Source: Hymenobacter roseosalivarius DSM 11622 (GTDB lineage Bacteria; Bacteroidota; Bacteroidia; Cytophagales; Hymenobacteraceae). Taken from it: a stretch of DNA of 64,000 nt. Made by a program: the position numbers and the translations under genes. Positions 46,570-55,992 of the stretch are shown piece after piece. How positions within the stretch are numbered: position 1 is the stretch's first letter; each line of letters starts with the position of its first letter. Location: contig NZ_FWWW01000058.1 in assembly GCF_900176135.1 (NCBI RefSeq), forward strand, positions 1-64,000, read 5' to 3'. The notes under the pieces are model-generated. The model was not told the DNA's origin. It saw only the letters and a program-made list of their open reading frames with translations, and searched no databases.

Positions 46570-47634
46570 TTATTCGAGCCAGACCCGGTTGCCTTGGCGG
46601 CGCACCTTCACGTCGAGGGACTTGCCCACGGCGTTCAGCAGCACGTCCACGTCATGGTTGGGCACGGTGCCCGTCAGCTTTTGCCGGGCCAGCGCCGGGT
46701 TGCCCAGCGCAACGTCGAGGCCGTAGGAGTCCTTGAGCAGGGCCACAATGTCGGCCACCGGCGTCTGGTCAAACTGTAGCTGCCCGCTGGTCCAGGCCGA
46801 GTAGAAATCGGCGCGCACCATGCGCTTCACCAGCGCGGCTTGCGGGGCCGTTTCGTTGTATTCCACCAGCTCGCCCGGCTCCAGCAGCACCTGATCGAGG
46901 CGCCCGGCCTGGCGGTGGCGAAGCTGAATCTGACCCGTGTTCAGCACCACGCGGGTTTTGCCCACCCGGCGCAGCACGTTGAACTGGGTGCCGAGCACCG
47001 CCACGTCCAGCGGCCCGGCGTGCACCACGAACTTGACGCCAGCCGGCGCGGTGGCCACGGCTTTCAGGTGCGCCGGGGCCGTGTGGCGCACGGCAAAAAA
47101 GGCTTCACCCGCCAGCCACACTTCGCGGACGTGGCCGGGCTGCCAGGTGGTGGCCAGTTTCAGCACCGAGTTGGCGTTCATCGTCACGCGCGAGCCATCG
47201 GGCAGGGTCACTTCGCGGTGCTCGCCGGTGTGGGTGGTGTAGCTGGTCCAGGTCGGGGCGGTAGGCGTGGCGTGCTGCCACAGCCTCACTCCCGCGAAAC
47301 CCAGCGCCAGGGCCGCCACAACTGCGCTGGCCCAGCGCCGGGCGTGCCGGCCTACGCGTAGCACCGGCTGGGCGCGGGGCGCTACCGGCGGATGCATGGC
47401 GTGCCGCAGCTTGGCGGCTTCTTCTTGCTTCAAGGCCTCAGGCAGGGGCTGCGGCTGACGGGTAGCCAGCAGCTGCAACAGCGCCACTGCTTCGTCGAAT
47501 TCGGGCTGCCGGGCCGGGTTCTGCACAATCCAAGCGCGCCAGAACTGGCCGGCCGTGGCGTCGTGCCCAATCACAAATGATTGGAACGACTCATCGGCCA
47601 AAAAATCCTCAGTCGAGTAAGCAGCGTAGTTCAT
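46570..47634 (-). CDS. FecR-family anti-sigma factor
   Basis: About 354 residues from the ATG at 47634 (M-N-Y-A-A-Y-S-T-E-D-F-L); the upstream in-frame start at 47721 adds an unlikely extension. The N-terminal cytoplasmic segment, a single membrane helix (A-S-A-V-V-A-A-L-A-L-G-F-A-G), a periplasmic FecR domain (E-V-T-L-P-D-G-S-R-V-T-M-N-A-N-S) and a DUF4974-like end give the standard layout. It transmits the signal from the STN domain of SusC to the sigma factor encoded just upstream. Confidence 0.9.
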   Translation of the reverse strand: MNYAAYSTEDFLADESFQSFVIGHDATAGQFWRAWIVQNPARQPEFDEAVALLQLLATRQPQPLPEALKQEEAAKLRHAMHPPVAPRAQPVLRVGRHARRWASAVVAALALGFAGVRLWQHATPTAPTWTSYTTHTGEHREVTLPDGSRVTMNANSVLKLATTWQPGHVREVWLAGEAFFAVRHTAPAHLKAVATAPAGVKFVVHAGPLDVAVLGTQFNVLRRVGKTRVVLNTGQIQLRHRQAGRLDQVLLEPGELVEYNETAPQAALVKRMVRADFYSAWTSGQLQFDQTPVADIVALLKDSYGLDVALGNPALARQKLTGTVPNHDVDVLLNAVGKSLDVKVRRQGNRVWLE

Positions 47635-47805
47635 AATCAGATGGTGGAATAGGCCGGCGACGCACTGCCACATTATGCGGCCGGGCGGATAGTCGCTAGC
47701 AGCCCCATTCATCTCCATCACGGGCGATGTGGCCCTTCATACTCATCCCGAACAAAACTTTTTTTCAAAGCCTGCCATTGTGCGACTTCCAAGAAGCCGC
47801 GCGGG

Positions 47806-48384
47806 CTACTTTGCCAGCATCAAAACCAGCACTAAGGCCAGCACCATTACCTTGCGCAGCGTCTGCAAGGCATTGAAAACCAGGTTGCGAACTGATTGTG
47901 TGTTTAGCGACATTACCTCGGCGATGCGCTCATAGGAAAACCCGTCGAAAAATTTCAGATACAGCGCCTCGCGCTGGCGCTTCGAGAGCCGGTTGAGGGC
48001 CGCCATCAGATGGGCACTCTGCTCAGCATCGACCTGCTGAGCAATCAGAAACTCCTCGTGCGAGTATATCACCTCAAATGAGTCGATGTAGGTGGGCAGT
48101 AGGTGGCGGTGCTTTCGCAGCAGTTTGGTTTCGTCGCCTAGGTGTCGGCGTAGCGCTTTAAACAGATAGGCCTTCACCACCTGCACGGCACGCAGCCCCT
48201 CGCGCCGCCGCCACAGCTTTTGAAACAGGTTCTGGATGCAGTCCTTTACCAATTCCTCGTCACCAGTCAGCTTAAGTCCATAGTGGTACAACGCGTCATA
48301 GTAAATTTCGAACAGCGCGGAAAGAGCATGAGCATCACCATCTCGAAAAGCCTCCCAAAGCTGGGCACTGCGCTCATCAGTCAT
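47806..48384 (-). CDS. ECF RNA polymerase sigma factor
   Basis: A 192-residue sigma-70 family protein. Region 2 is seen in Y-D-A-L-Y-H-Y-G-L-K-L and I-Q-N-L-F-Q-K-L-W. Region 4 is L-S-K-R-Q-R-E-A-L-Y-L-K-F followed by S-Y-E-R-I-A-E-V-M. Bacteroidota place such genes upstream of fecR and susC for substrate-induced expression. It is the first gene of the regulatory and uptake block, 170 bases before fecR. Confidence 0.92.
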   Translation of the reverse strand: MTDERSAQLWEAFRDGDAHALSALFEIYYDALYHYGLKLTGDEELVKDCIQNLFQKLWRRREGLRAVQVVKAYLFKALRRHLGDETKLLRKHRHLLPTYIDSFEVIYSHEEFLIAQQVDAEQSAHLMAALNRLSKRQREALYLKFFDGFSYERIAEVMSLNTQSVRNLVFNALQTLRKVMVLALVLVLMLAK

Positions 48385-48484
48385 AAGTACTTTTTGGTGA
48401 AGTAGGGGATGGTGGATTTAAACGCCTCAATGTTACCGCCGTTACCGTAAAGGAGCAGCAACGGTTTACCAGTCCCGTATACTT

Positions 48485-48598
48485 GGAGAGCATCAAAAAG
48501 TGTGGGGCAATAGCGTTCAGGGTTAAAAAGCTATTCGTTCCACTTCTATCCTAGGCTAACTGGAAAATAGAATTGCCCCACACTTTTTGCTATTCTCC
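48485..48598. mobile_element. 114-bp MITE with ISKra4-type ends
   Basis: A gene-free element is bounded by 27-base inverted repeats (48485-48511 and 48572-48598) that both contain AAAAAGTGTGGGGCAAT or its reverse. The left repeat equals, in reverse complement, the probable right end of the ISKra4 remnant at 33690-33714. It is therefore likely a non-autonomous relative of that family. Confidence 0.75.
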
Positions 48599-48840
48599 CT
48601 CGTAGGTGAGCGTAGAATGCCATCTGTTGCGGATTATAACGTAAACTGCTGACAGCAGGCAAGTAAAGAGCCGTGCGCAGGCGCACATTCCCCCGCCGCG
48701 AGATGCGCGTGGCTTGGGTGGAGAGGCCGCTTTGGCGCTGCACCACTTCCAAGCCGGCATACGAAGCGAGTTGCCGCTCATTTTCCACCAGCACAAAGCC
48801 ACTGGTTTGGGTGTTATTAAACAAATAGGGCAAAACCTCC
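48599..48840 (-). pseudogene. IS110-family transposase C-terminal fragment
   Basis: The frame encodes only the end of an IS110 transposase: A-S-Y-A-G-L-E-V-V-Q-R-Q-S-G, then R-G-N-V-R-L-R-T-A-L-Y-L-P. It lacks the N-terminal DEDD domain. Its sequence differs from the complete IS110 at 49.6 kb, so it belongs to another element. The MITE abuts its 3' end. Confidence 0.75.
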
Positions 48841-48984
48841 GACTCGGCCGCACAGCTGCTTGCTTTTCCTGATTAGTGCCCTGACTGACAATACTTTACC
48901 AAGCGCACGGATAAAACTATAGTCTAAACGCTCGTTTTCGCCAACGCATTTTGATTGTCTTAAAGGAACAACCACAAGGGGCAA

Positions 48985-49563
48985 TTGTGCCAGCAGCAGC
49001 TCTTTACCTGGGAGCGCCGGCTGAAGCAGGACACAACCAAAGGGCTAGGGTCCCCCGGCGGGTGCGAGGTAGACGAGGAGGACTATGAGCCGCACAAAAC
49101 GTGGGCGAAGACCAGTGAGGTCACCTACACGTACGACGAGCACGGCCGGCGCACGCTCTATGAAGCCAAGGAGCTTTATCCCGGCACCCAAAATCGCTTC
49201 ACCTGGTCCTACGACGACCAGGGCCGCGTCGTGGCCTACTCTTCCTACGATGGGCCCCGCTTAATTTGGGTAGAATACTTCACCTACTTCCCCGATAGCT
49301 ATTGCCGAACCCGCACGTGGTACCAGGCCGATGGAACCCATAGCCACTAGAAAGGAAACAGCGGGGAATACTGGCCGCAGTACACGACTCGGTTTTACTG
49401 GGACAAGCATAAACGGGTGGTCGAGGCGGTGACGGAGACGGAAAAAGGGGTTGCGGTCAGTCGCACCACCACGCGGTACACGCGCCAGGGCCGGCGGGCG
49501 AAGGTAGTTTATGAGGAGGCCAATGGCCGGCCCCGCCGTACGCACCGGTACGAGTACTACTAA
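48985..49563 (+). pseudogene. YD-repeat (RHS-like) protein remnant with an internal TAG
   Basis: The frame shows repeated YD-type units (Y-T-Y-D-E-H-G-R-R, W-S-Y-D-D-Q-G-R-V). It stops at TAG 49348-49350 but continues in frame for 70 codons (F-Y-W-D-K-H-K-R-V, Y-T-R-Q-G-R-R, R-Y-E-Y-Y) to TAA at 49561-49563. The start is only a TTG with no leader, so the 5' part is lost too. Full-length proteins of this kind are secreted or carry toxin tips. Here only a decayed tail is left. An IS110 lies just downstream. Confidence 0.6.
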
Positions 49564-49639
49564 GTCTCGACTACCAGCCGTTACCTCAGCAGCCCTAATT
49601 ACGAGGCACAAGCGAACATAGGAAGAACTGTGTTAAAAG

Positions 49640-50629
49640 TCAAAGGGTGGGAACAAGTTTTGAGCTAAAATCGGCTTGATACGGTACGCCTGATTTGACG
49701 ATGGCGAAGGCCTGCTTGAGCAGCTTGTTGCACACGGCAATTAGCGCCAGCTTCTTGTTCTTGCCCTTGGCCACCAGTCGGTCGAAAAGCGCCTGGCAGG
49801 CCGCATTCGTTTTCTTAGCGGAGAAGCTGCACATGAACAACCTACCGCGAATTAGCCCACCGCCCATTTTAGTAATGCGCACCTTGCCGCAGATGCTGGT
49901 GCCCGACGTGTGTTCACGGGGCGACAAGCCGGCCATGGCAATCAACTGGCGGTAGTTGTCGAGGTGGGTGAAGCCCCCGGCAAAGAGCAGCAGCATGCCC
50001 GCTGTCTTGCGCCCGATACCGGGAATGGAGCATAGCAGCGTCATCTCGGCGGCAAAGCGCTGTTCTAACAGGACCAGCAGTTCGGCCCCCACGGCCTCCA
50101 CTTGTTTCGTTAAGGTCTTGCGCATTTGCTGTAGGCGTTTTAACGCGCGTTTGCTGATGATCGGTTGGCGCTGGAGCGCTTCGAGAGCATTGCTAACCAT
50201 GGTTTTTTGCTTCAGCAGCTGCTCGCTCACCTGTTCGAGTTGCCGGCACTCGACCAGTACCGTTTCATCGGGTTGCCAGACGTTAACCGGTTGTTGCTGG
50301 CCATAGCGTAGCAGCCACTGGGCATCTTTGCGGTCACTTTTGCCTTTGCTCAGATACATCTGAATGAAGCGCTTAATGACCAATGGATTGAGCACGGCTA
50401 CCTGCCCGCCCTGCTCGTGCAGATAGTAGGCCAGGGCCAAATTATAGGTGCCGGTGGCTTCCAGCACAAACCGGCAGTGCGCCCCGCAGGTCTTCACCAG
50501 CTGCTGAAAGCCGGCTTTGCTGTTGCTTACCTCCAGGTGCTTTAGTTGGTCATCCAAGTGGTAACAGACGGCCAGCGTGGCTTTGCTCACGTCAATGCCA
50601 ACAACAGGAAAAGGCGATGGGGAGTCCAT
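49640..50629 (-). CDS. IS110-family transposase
   Basis: A complete 329-residue recombinase. The DEDD (RuvC-like) domain has V-G-I-D-V-S-K near residue 10-16, F-V-L-E-A-T-G-T near 54-61 and S-D-R-K-D-A-Q near 97-103. The Transposase_20 domain has I-P-G-I-G-R-K-T-A and H-T-S-G-T-S with the candidate catalytic Ser. The reading frame is unbroken, so the element may be mobile. Enzymes of this family use a bridge RNA to choose donor and target. Confidence 0.93.
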   Translation of the reverse strand: MDSPSPFPVVGIDVSKATLAVCYHLDDQLKHLEVSNSKAGFQQLVKTCGAHCRFVLEATGTYNLALAYYLHEQGGQVAVLNPLVIKRFIQMYLSKGKSDRKDAQWLLRYGQQQPVNVWQPDETVLVECRQLEQVSEQLLKQKTMVSNALEALQRQPIISKRALKRLQQMRKTLTKQVEAVGAELLVLLEQRFAAEMTLLCSIPGIGRKTAGMLLLFAGGFTHLDNYRQLIAMAGLSPREHTSGTSICGKVRITKMGGGLIRGRLFMCSFSAKKTNAACQALFDRLVAKGKNKKLALIAVCNKLLKQAFAIVKSGVPYQADFSSKLVPTL

Positions 50630-50850
50630 AGTGGGGCAGGTTGAAGTGGAGGAAACGAGTGAAAAGGACTTCCAGGGAATCTTCTATTATCCTGATACAG
50701 GCTCTGCGGCCTCACGGAACTGTCCAAAGTAGCCCTAGAAAAGAGAGGGGATTGTCCTGTTAAACGAGCTCGTAATGGCCCCATAATCGATGAATCTTAC
50801 TCCTCCCTTTTCCTTCTCAACAGCACCCCTTACGGGGCACAGGCAAACAT
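50630..50850 (-). ncRNA. Probable IS110 bridge RNA region
   Basis: This gene-free stretch between the transposase start and the element's end is where IS110-group elements encode the RNA that pairs with donor and target DNA. The position and length suit the family. I did not resolve the target- and donor-binding loops, so the call rests on location. Confidence 0.45.
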
Positions 50851-50883
50851 AGAATTACGGTAAACATATAGAACGCTGATTAA

Positions 50884-51086
50884 GGGGTTCTTCTTCCAAA
50901 CGGGTGGATTTACACGCTAAGCAATTAATCACTTGATTTATTGCTTATTGGCAACGATATACGCCTAGCACACCCTCTGGATTGCTTGGAATCGCCCTTT
51001 TTACAGGCGTTTTAGACCCGCCCTTTCTGCTAAAGTACTGCTGGAGGGCTTAGCGTGTAAATCCGCCCGTTTGGAAGAAGAACCCC
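50884..51086. mobile_element. MITE, copy 2 (203 bp)
   Basis: Terminal inverted repeats of about 34 bases (50884-50917 and 51053-51086) begin GGGGTTCTTCTTCC and match those of the copy at 32330-32566. The inner sequence shares blocks but is about 34 bases shorter. No coding potential. It lies 32 bases beyond the IS110. Confidence 0.8.
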
Positions 51087-51667
51087 GTCCAGTAAGGCCT
51101 GTTGGGGATGTCGGCTTAAATTGCTGGCTCCTTCAATGGGGCAATTAATGTGATAAACTCAGCCATTGTCCCCTAGATGGTTGTGTAATCCTTACCTGTC
51201 AGGGGGCGTGTTGGGCAGATAGTTTGGAAGCGTCATACCCAAAAATGAGAAGTGGCCTTGCTCAAAGTGTAACATACTGCCCAGCGCTCAAGAAGGTCTA
51301 AAACTTATTCCTATGTGGTCTGAGAAGCGGTCCTATAATACCTTCTATGTTCACTTGGGTAGGCAACGCTTTACGTCGGCTCAAAGGTTGGCTCCGGCAC
51401 ATGCTATTCACCATTGGTGCCCCAGTGCCAAGGGGAGCGCCTCAGCTAAGTGGTTCACTCCGTCGGGCGGAGATCGCTCAGCATAGCGAAAGTTTCAAGT
51501 TAAGGAGGAACCCTCTTAAGAGCTTACGCCCGGTTCCGGTAGGTAGCGACGAGCGGCAACTGCTCCGTCTCGGATTAGGCGACCAGGTATGGCCGCGAGC
51601 GGCGGCGGCTGACCTGCCGGCTTAGGCACTGGCCTGCGCTTCCCCGCGCCCCCAACCTGGTTCCCAT
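51087..51667. other. Gene-free region
   Basis: About 580 bases without a supported gene. A plus-strand frame at 51347-51625 has an ATG but no family resemblance and an unusual composition, so it is not called. No repeat or RNA gene was recognised. Confidence 0.35.
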
Positions 51668-52709
51668 TTACCCGTTCGGCGCGCGCAGGGCCGCGCTCAC
51701 GGCTTCCAGCCGGCGGACCAGCTCCTCGTTGCTGGGGAAGAACGCCCTGAGTTCGGTGGGCAGCGTATCGGTCAGCGTGTAGGTAGCCACCCCGATGGGT
51801 TTGTTGACGTCGCGCAGGGCAAACTCCACGACCGTGCGCTGCTTGCTGCTGCCGACAATAATGCCGATGCTGGGCTGCTCATGGGGTTTGCGGACCTGCT
51901 CGTTGAGTAAGGAGAGATAGAAATTCATCTTGCCGGCGTACTCGGGCCGGAAGTCGGTGATCTTCAGCTCCACGGCTACCAGGCACTGCAGGCTGCGGTG
52001 GTAGAGCAGCAGGTCAAGGAAGTATTCGGTGTCCGCCAGCTCCAGCCGGTACTGGTTGCCGATGAAGCTGAAGTCCCCGCCCATCTCCTGTAAGAAGCGC
52101 CGCACGTTGCCCAGCAGCGCCTGCTCGAGTTCGTACTCGGAATGTTCGGCCGTTAATGCCAGAAAGCCAAAGGTGTATTCGTCTTTCAGGGCTAAGGCCG
52201 CCTGCTCTACGCGCGGTGCGGGGAGCGTGGTGGGGAAGTTGTGCTGGGCCAGCACCGTCTGCTGGTAGGTCTGCGCTTTCAGTTGCTGGGCCAGCACGGT
52301 TTTGGTCCAGGCCTGGCGCTGCGTTTGGATGGTATAAAAGTAGCGCTCCTGCGGGTCCTTGCAGCGGGCCATGATCAGCAGGTGCTTGGCCCAGCTGATT
52401 ATCTCCAACCAGCGGTTGGAGTAGTTCGCTGGCACTGTATTCCAAATAGAACTGGCGCATATACCACAGGTTCTGCACGGAAAAGCCACTCACGCCCACA
52501 AACTCGGTCTGTAGGTCGCGGGCTAGCGTCTCGACCACGGCTTTGCCCCAGCCCTGCTGCTGTTGGCGCTCGGCAATGAGCTGGCCCAGGTCCCAGTAGA
52601 GCTGCATCTGTTCGCGGTTGACCTGTTGCAAGGCCCGGTACTGGGCCGCGCGCACCCGATGTTTGAGGGCGGTGAGCAATTGGGCATAGTCGGAAGGGAG
52701 CGAAGTCAT
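51668..52709 (-). pseudogene. YhcG/DUF1016 PDDEXK nuclease-family gene, frameshifted
   Basis: From ATG 52709 the DUF1016 N-terminal domain is clear (V-N-R-E-Q-M-Q-L-Y-W-D-L-G-Q-L-I-A-E, G-F-S-V-Q-N-L-W-Y-M-R-Q-F-Y). Near 52405 the frame is lost and the rest is read in another frame to 51668: E-I-I-S-W-A-K-H, then F-L-D-L-L-L-Y-H and V-A-V-E-L-K-I-T-D-F, the PD-(D/E)xK core. One missing base explains the join. Such proteins occur in defence and mobile islands. A sequencing error is possible because both halves are well kept. Confidence 0.75.
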
Positions 52710-52944
52710 ACACACAAGCAGGAGGCACGAGGGAAGGCATGGGGGCGAAAGCCCGACAACAAAGAAAACGGAATCCAAACAAAGGCCCACCGGCTACACG
52801 CCCGGTGGGGCGTCGAAGAAGAGAGGCGCTGCTCAACGGAGGAGGGAGCGCTTGTGCGAGAGAAAGCGATACTCGGGTGGCACTTACGTATTGCCCAATC
52901 TTCCTGCAGTCGAACAGCCTGTACACACTGGTGTCACATTTGTT

Positions 52945-54580
52945 AAACGGTGGTGGCTGTTGCAGAACTCGCCGCCTGTTCAAGCTAGCTATTGCTTCTG
53001 CGGTGCTTTCGTGCATTTACGCCAGATGCGCAGCCAGTAGCGTGACCTGACGGGTGGTGCTGGTGGCGGCATCGGTAGTACCACGGCCATACCCAACTGC
53101 TGCTTGGGCTGGTAACGTAGGAGCTTTTTCAGGTTGTAGGCGACGGCGGCTAACAACATGGATTTGTGCGCTCCAGCTTGGCCCCGTACGTTAATGCGGC
53201 GCAGGCCGTAGTGATGCAGTAAGTTGCCAAACACGGGTTCGATGGTGCATTGACGGACCCGGCGCATGTGCTGGCCTTGCCGGCTGCGCTGCCGGTGCCA
53301 AGCGCGGCTGTAGGCCGCATCAAAGGCCGAGCGTACCAATTGCTTGTGATCCATATAGGGTACACAAGTCGCTTTGAAGGCACAGTGCTGACAATCCTGG
53401 TAGAACGCTCGGTAGTGTTTGGTCCAGTTGCCATCTGCCGTCGGTCGGTACTTGCGAAACGGGAGCGGTTTGTCTGCTTGACAGCGGTATTCATCGGCTA
53501 GCGCGTGGTAGGTGAAGCCTGCTGCTTCGGGCTTATAGCGGCCAAACACGGGAATCCAGGGTGTTATACCGCTGTTTTCGAGCAAGGCATAGTTGAAGCC
53601 ATTGGAATAACCTGTGTCAGCTATCAGGTCTCGTAGCCGTAGCTCATTCGCCGCTAAGCGTTGTTGTAGTTGCTGCACGAGGCCCGGCAAGTGCAGGCTG
53701 TCGCGCGAGTCGGCAAAGTCGGCTTGTACATGGCTGATGACGCCCTGGGCCGTATCCACCGCCATACTGCAGCGATAGTTCAGGGCACGCGCTTTGCCCG
53801 GTTTGATGGAGATACGCGCCTCGGGATCGGTCGGACTATAGTGGGTTTTGTTGCTCAACAAGGGCGCTTTTGCGTGGTTGGCTCCTACCGAACCAGGCTG
53901 CTGGTGACGCTTGGCTTGGCGCGCCGCCTCGTAGCGGAGTTGATGGGCCGGCGCCGAGAAACGAGCAGCCGCCGGCGGGGCGAGCGCGGGTTCGTGGTCG
54001 ACCACCGTCAAGCTCGGCACCAGGGCGTGCACCGACTGCTTTTCGCACACGCTATCCAGCGACGCATTGGCTTTCACGGGCGCCGAGTCCAGGGCTTGCG
54101 TATCACCGGCCACCAAGCCCTGCTGCACGCAGAGGCGGAAGACCCGATCGAAAAGGTGCTCGAACAGCGCCGCGGGATACAGCTGCCGCGTGCGGCTCAG
54201 CGTGGAGTGCCACGGTAAGGCTTCGTCTATTTCGTAGCCCAGAAAGTAGAGCAGGTCTAAACGCAGGGCACAGTGCTCCAGCAGGCGGCGGTCGCTGGTG
54301 ATATTTTCCAGATAGCCCACCAACACTAGCTTAAAGAATACCACTGGATCGAGGGAAGGCTGGCCCGTATGGCTGTAGAGATCCTGCGTGGCTTCATATC
54401 ATATAAGAAGTGCAGGTCCTGTAGCTCGTCAAGTCGGCGGTAGAGGTTATGCGCGGGCACCCGCTCCGAGAGCCGGAAGTGGGTGACGACCTGATCGGTA
54501 AATTGCTTCTTGCCTTGCATCTTCTCTCTACGAGAGCAGCCAATTGCAGGCTACCACTTCTGCAACAGCCACGTCCGTTT
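52945..54580 (-). mobile_element. IS1182-family insertion sequence
   Basis: Terminal inverted repeats share a perfect 15-base core (52953-52967 and 54558-54572, GTGGCTGTTGCAGAA) and extend to about 23 bases with two mismatches (ends near 52945 and 54580). They enclose one frameshifted transposase gene. No target duplication was identified. Confidence 0.8.
52989..54520 (-). pseudogene. IS1182 transposase broken by a 5-bp duplication
   Basis: The start (M-Q-G-K-K-Q-F-T-D-Q-V-V-T-H-F) lies in one frame to about 54395. The rest (S-H-T-G-Q-P-S-L-D-P-V-V-F-F-K, later D-T-G-Y-S-N-G and the C-terminal E-P-V-F-G-N-L) is in another. At the join the minus strand reads TATGATATGA, a tandem copy of TATGA. 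Removing one copy restores L-Y-E-A-T-Q-D-L-Y. The DDE catalytic domain is otherwise complete, so the damage is recent. Confidence 0.85.
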
Positions 54581-54641
54581 GGAAAATGATACAGCAGAAT
54601 TTGAGTAGGTTTGAGCACTACTCTTGACTGCCCGCTCACCC

Positions 54642-55295
54642 ATGCCCAACTACGTTGCCTACTACCGTGTCAGTACTGCCCGCCAAGGCCTCAGTGGCCT
54701 GGGCCTGGAAGCCCAGCAGGCGGCCGTGCGTACCTTCTTAGCGCCGAGTGAGCAGATCCTCGCGGAATACATTGAAGTGGAGAGCGGACGGAAGAATAGT
54801 CGGCCTCAACTACAAGCCGCCATGCAGGCGGCCAAAGAGGCGGGGGCGGTGCTGCTGGTGGCCAAGCTCGACCGGCTGGCCCGCAACCTGGCCTTTCTCT
54901 CGGCCCTGATGGAAAGCCGGGTGCGCTTCAAGGCGGTGGACATGCCCGCGGCCGATGAGCTTACCATCCACGTCTTGGGGGCTGTGGCCGAGAAGGAAGC
55001 GAAGGCCATCTCCACCCGGACCAAAGATGCGCTGGCGGCCAAGAAAGCGCGCGGGCATCAGCTGGGCACGCCCGCCAACCTGACGGCCGAAGCTCGTCTC
55101 AAAGGCCAGCAGCAGCGGCAAGTGAATGCCCAGACGAGTCTAGCGAACCGGTAGGCGGCCGACCTCGCGCGCCTGTACCGCAGTCTGCACTGGGACTACT
55201 GGCGCATTGCCACCCAGCTCACGGCCTCCGGGTATCGCACCCGTCGGGGGTGTCACTTCACCGCCGCCGGCGTCCGGCGCCTTGTCCTGCGCTAA
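54642..55295 (+). pseudogene. Serine recombinase (resolvase/invertase) with one in-frame TAG
   Basis: The catalytic domain is complete: Y-Y-R-V-S-T-A-R-Q with the nucleophilic Ser near residue 10, L-D-R-L-A-R-N near 78, and E-K-E-A-K-A-I-S-T-R-T. TAG at 55152-55154 follows S-L-A-N-R, but the same frame continues 46 codons (A-A-D-L-A-R-L-Y-R, G-Y-R-T-R-R-G) to TAA 55293-55295, giving the usual C-terminal HTH. Homologues have Gln at the TAG site. The truncated protein would lack DNA binding. Called a pseudogene, though readthrough cannot be excluded. Confidence 0.75.
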
Positions 55296-55992
55296 CCAGG
55301 CGGGCATAGGTGCCTGGTCAGCTGGCTTTCTTCCTGATAGGAAGGATGCCTTAGGACTAGGAGAGGAGCGCGGATAAAGATACGTAGGCCTATAGTGAGC
55401 GCAAATCAGCAGAGAATGGGGTAGCACAAGAGTTGGAACAGAAACTATCGGTAGGTCCCTTGGGCACCTGAAAAGGGGTTCTTCTGACTCAATAAGTCAG
55501 CATTCAAGCGCGAAAGGAGGCGTTGATGCACGAGACGAACAAAAGTGACGTACCGGACAGCCAAAAGCTAGTCATTCCAAACTCCACGCTGAGCGCCTTA
55601 AAACGCCGTTTTTCGAGACAGCCCGAACCCGCCAAAATCCGGCGCGATGTCCCTCCCGGGAATTTCTGTTCTTACTCTTGCGCTATCCCGTATACTACCG
55701 CTACGAATCGCGAAGCCCACTAGGACGTGAGTTCTGCAACAACCACTATGACTTGTTGACCCTAGGATAAGCGAGGCCTTCCGACTATCTAGGCAGCCAC
55801 TTCCTTTCGTTTTGTATGCTGTTGTCATTGGTCATCCCGGCCCGGCACCCAACGCTGACCGTGCTGCGTGCTCAGGTACGGCCGCTGGCAGTGCTGATCC
55901 ATGCCGCCCCAAGCGGCTCCTGCCAAAATTGCTTTTTCTGTTGCTAGCCTAGGCGGAGTTCCTATCGACCCTACCGCCGACCAGGTAAGGGC
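55296..55992. other. Mostly gene-free region downstream of glpD
   Basis: About 700 bases hold no recognised family apart from a possible small gene at 55526. No IS end or RNA gene was seen. glpD on the minus strand ends at its right edge. Confidence 0.35.
55526..55723 (+). CDS. Possible small Arg/Ser-rich protein with a strong Shine-Dalgarno site
   Basis: An ATG at 55526 is preceded by AAAGGAGG at 55514-55521, an unusually good ribosome-binding site for a genome that otherwise shows none. The 65-residue product (M-H-E-T-N-K-S-D-V-P) is polar and has no known motif. It may be a gene acquired from another phylum or a chance match. Evidence is limited to the start signal. Confidence 0.3.
   Translation: MHETNKSDVPDSQKLVIPNSTLSALKRRFSRQPEPAKIRRDVPPGNFCSYSCAIPYTTATNREAH

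Larger units (their letters stand above)
49621..50852 (-). mobile_element. IS110-family insertion sequence
   Basis: About 1.23 kb containing one intact transposase gene and about 220 bases of non-coding DNA upstream of it. An imperfect direct repeat of about 35 bases (49586-49620 and 50816-50852, sharing TTACG, GGCACA and AACATAG) marks the edges, fitting an insertion without target duplication. Exact end bases cannot be fixed by eye. Confidence 0.75.

Noticed and set aside
51347-51625. 92-aa plus-strand frame
   Set aside because: No recognisable features and composition unlike neighbouring genes. It may be a shadow of decayed DNA.
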